Source of the DNA: Xanthomonas translucens pv. translucens DSM 18974
GTDB taxonomy: Bacteria > Pseudomonadota > Gammaproteobacteria > Xanthomonadales > Xanthomonadaceae
Reading direction: 5' to 3'
DNA: 7,239 nt
Assembly (NCBI RefSeq): GCF_000331775.1
Contig: NZ_CAPJ01000479.1
Location: 1-7,239, forward strand
Below the pieces are notes generated by a model that had not been told where the DNA came from, made no database searches, and worked only from the letters and a program-made list of their open reading frames with translations. Of the stretch, positions 6,901-7,239 are shown piece by piece. The position numbers were made by a program, and so were the translations under genes. Within the stretch, counting starts at the first letter, position 1. The number at the start of each line of letters is the position of its first letter.

Positions 6901-7134
6901 CTGCAGGCCGGAGATCTGCCCCAGCTGCCGCTCCAGCGGCGTGGTCACCAGCGAGGCCATGGTGCTGGCGTTGGCGCCGGGGTACTGGGTGGTCACCACC
7001 AGGCTGGGGGCGTCGATCTCCGGCAGCGCCGACACCGGCAGCTGCCGGTAGCCGAGGATGCCGAGCAGCAGCACGCCTGCCATCAGCAAGGTGGTGGCGA
7101 TCGGGCGGCGGATGAAGATCGTCGAAAAGCCCAC
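3913..7134 (-). CDS. mdtB: MdtB-type RND multidrug efflux transporter subunit
   Basis: This is a complete 1073-residue inner-membrane RND (HAE1-type) proton/drug antiporter subunit. It has the usual layout: TM1 near 12-30, a large periplasmic loop (about 31-333), TM2-TM6 (about 335-485), TM7 near 532-552, a second periplasmic loop (about 553-893) and TM8-TM12 (about 895-1045). The TM4 proton-relay pair is D399/D400 in GFVVDDAIVMIEN. The TM10 motif GIVKKNAIMMIDFA carries K963, and TM11 has R993 and T1000 in RFRPIMMTT. Segments such as ALPEIDAP, FGQRQIST and GYSLSQAVAAIEE, and its place upstream of mdtC, favour MdtB over other RND pumps. The start is GTG at 7134, chosen because AAGGA lies 7 nt upstream and the protein then begins MGFSTIFIRRPIATT, typical of the family. 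At about 1040 residues E. coli MdtB is shorter; much of the excess is a 37-residue Ser/Thr/Asn/Gly-rich insert at 776-818. The TGA stop sits inside ATGATG. Orthologues in Pseudomonas are called MuxB. Family call is near certain; subunit identity is highly likely. Confidence 0.95.
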   Translation of the reverse strand: MGFSTIFIRRPIATTLLMAGVLLLGILGYRQLPVSALPEIDAPSLVVTTQYPGANASTMASLVTTPLERQLGQISGLQMMTSDSSAGLSTIILQFAMDRDIDIAAQDVQAAIRQSTLPSSLPYQPVYNRVNPADAAILTLKLSSDTLPLRDVNNYADSILAQRLSQVPGVGLVSIAGNVRPAVRIQVNPAQLSNMGLTMEALRSALTETNVNAPKGSLNGKTQSYSIGTNDQLSSAADYRDTVISYRNGAPVRLSDVAQVVDGVENDQLAAWADGKPAVLLEIRRQPGANIVQTVEQIRAILPQLQGVLPRGVHLDVFSDRTETIRASVHEVKFTLILTIFLVVAVIFVFLRRLWATIIPSVAVPLSLAGTFAVMAFAGMSLDNLSLMALVVATGFVVDDAIVMIENIVRYIEQGKSGREAAEIGAKQIGFTVLSLTVSLVAVFLPLILMPGVTGRLFHEFAWVLSIAVVISMLVSLTLTPMMCAYLLKPDALPEGEDAHERAAAAGKTTVWTRTVALYERTLDWVLGHQPLTLAIALATMVLTVVLYVVIPKGLLPEQDTGLITGVVQADQNVAFPQMQQRTEAVAAALRKDPAVTGVAAFIGAGSMNPTLNQGQLSIVLKARADRDGLDAVLPRLQKAVAGLPGVALYLKPVQDVTLDTRVAATEYQYSLSDVDSAELATQGARLTEALRKRPELADVDNNLANQGRALELSVDRDKASALGVPMQTIDDTLYDAFGQRQISTIFTQLNQYRVVLEVAPQFRNSTALLHQLAVTSNGSGALTASNATSFGQTTSSNSSTATGIGNQNTGIAVGSGGIVPLAALAAAKVTTTPLVVSHQQQLPAVTVSFNLAPGYSLSQAVAAIEETREQLQLPPQLHAEFIGKAAEFTGSQADIVWLLLASVVLIYIVLGVLYESYIHPLTIISTLPPAGVGALLALMLCGLSLSVDGIVGIVLLIGIVKKNAIMMIDFAIDARREGANAHDAIRRACLLRFRPIMMTTAAAMLGALPLALGDGIGSELRRPLGIAIVGGLLLSQLVTLYTTPVIYLYMERASERLRAYRERRAAAAERPA
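3925..3928 (-). promoter_or_regulatory. Ribosome binding site at the end of mdtB
   Basis: GGAG on the minus strand lies within the last codons of mdtB, 8 nt upstream of the ATG at 3916. Before the element arrived this would have been the mdtC ribosome binding site, since the ATGA beside it is inferred to be the ancestral mdtC start. It now sits 148 nt further from mdtC and can serve only the 51-codon frame directly. Confidence 0.45.
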
Positions 7135-7239
7135 AGGGGTGTCCTTGCTCGGAAGTCGGGATGGAGCGGATCGATCTGCTGCGGCGCCAATGGCGTGCGC
7201 GGTGGCGGCGGGCGTGCGGCGTTCGGCCCTTGGCCTTGC
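7135..7239 (-). other. Leader upstream of mdtB
   Basis: This 105-nt stretch has no stop codon in any minus-strand frame and no recognisable promoter. It could be a short intergenic gap or the end of an upstream gene. An mdtA-type periplasmic adaptor gene is expected upstream by family precedent, but no reading frame here resembles one and nothing proves it. If an upstream gene did reach this far it would have to overlap mdtB, because no stop falls before 7134. Confidence 0.5.
7142..7146 (-). promoter_or_regulatory. Ribosome binding site of mdtB
   Basis: AAGGA on the minus strand, 7 nt before the GTG at 7134. It decides the start, because no ATG fits the N-terminal family pattern and the next in-frame ATG (codon 18) lies inside TM1. 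Confidence 0.75.

Noticed and set aside
7083..7239. Tail of an mdtA adaptor gene overlapping mdtB in another frame
   Set aside because: A frame is open to a TGA at 7085-7083, but it would overlap mdtB by about 50 nt and its Pro/Arg-rich translation does not resemble an adaptor C-terminus.

Overview
The window looks like chromosomal DNA of a GC-rich gammaproteobacterium, most likely Xanthomonas or another Xanthomonadaceae member. Three things suggest this: very GC-rich codons in the two large genes, an intergenic element built of GGGACTC-type heptamers of a kind I recall from Xanthomonadaceae intergenic DNA, and a 5' gene fragment whose N-terminus resembles Xanthomonas type III effectors. The assignment is inference from sequence style, not a database match.

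Everything well supported lies on the minus strand. Read in the direction of transcription, the order is as follows. Positions 7239-7135 are a leader without stop codons in any minus-strand frame; it carries the ribosome binding site of the first pump gene. Positions 7134-3913 are mdtB and 3764-642 are mdtC, the two inner-membrane RND subunits of an MdtABC (MuxABC)-type multidrug efflux system. Between them (3912-3765) is a 148-bp element with 40-bp imperfect terminal inverted repeats, flanked by 4-bp direct repeats. Positions 641-161 are a 481-bp stretch with no convincing gene; it holds a strong inverted repeat, a PIP-box-like motif and a possible -10. Positions 160-1 are the start of another gene, cut by the window edge, with a good ribosome binding site and a Pro/Ala-rich N-terminus.

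MdtB and MdtC are expected to assemble as one heterotrimer (B2C in Escherichia coli) and to work with a periplasmic adaptor and an outer-membrane channel. Neither partner gene is visible here. The adaptor is expected beyond 7239, and no outer-membrane factor or mdtD-like gene follows mdtC.

The most interesting signal is the junction between the pump genes. The element appears to have inserted exactly at an ancestral 4-nt ATGA stop/start overlap. The target duplication leaves one ATGA at each end, so mdtB keeps its stop and mdtC keeps its start. A 51-codon open frame runs through the element from one ATGA to the other and could keep the two genes translationally coupled. A second lead is the effector-like fragment at 160-1 together with the PIP-box-like motif upstream of it.
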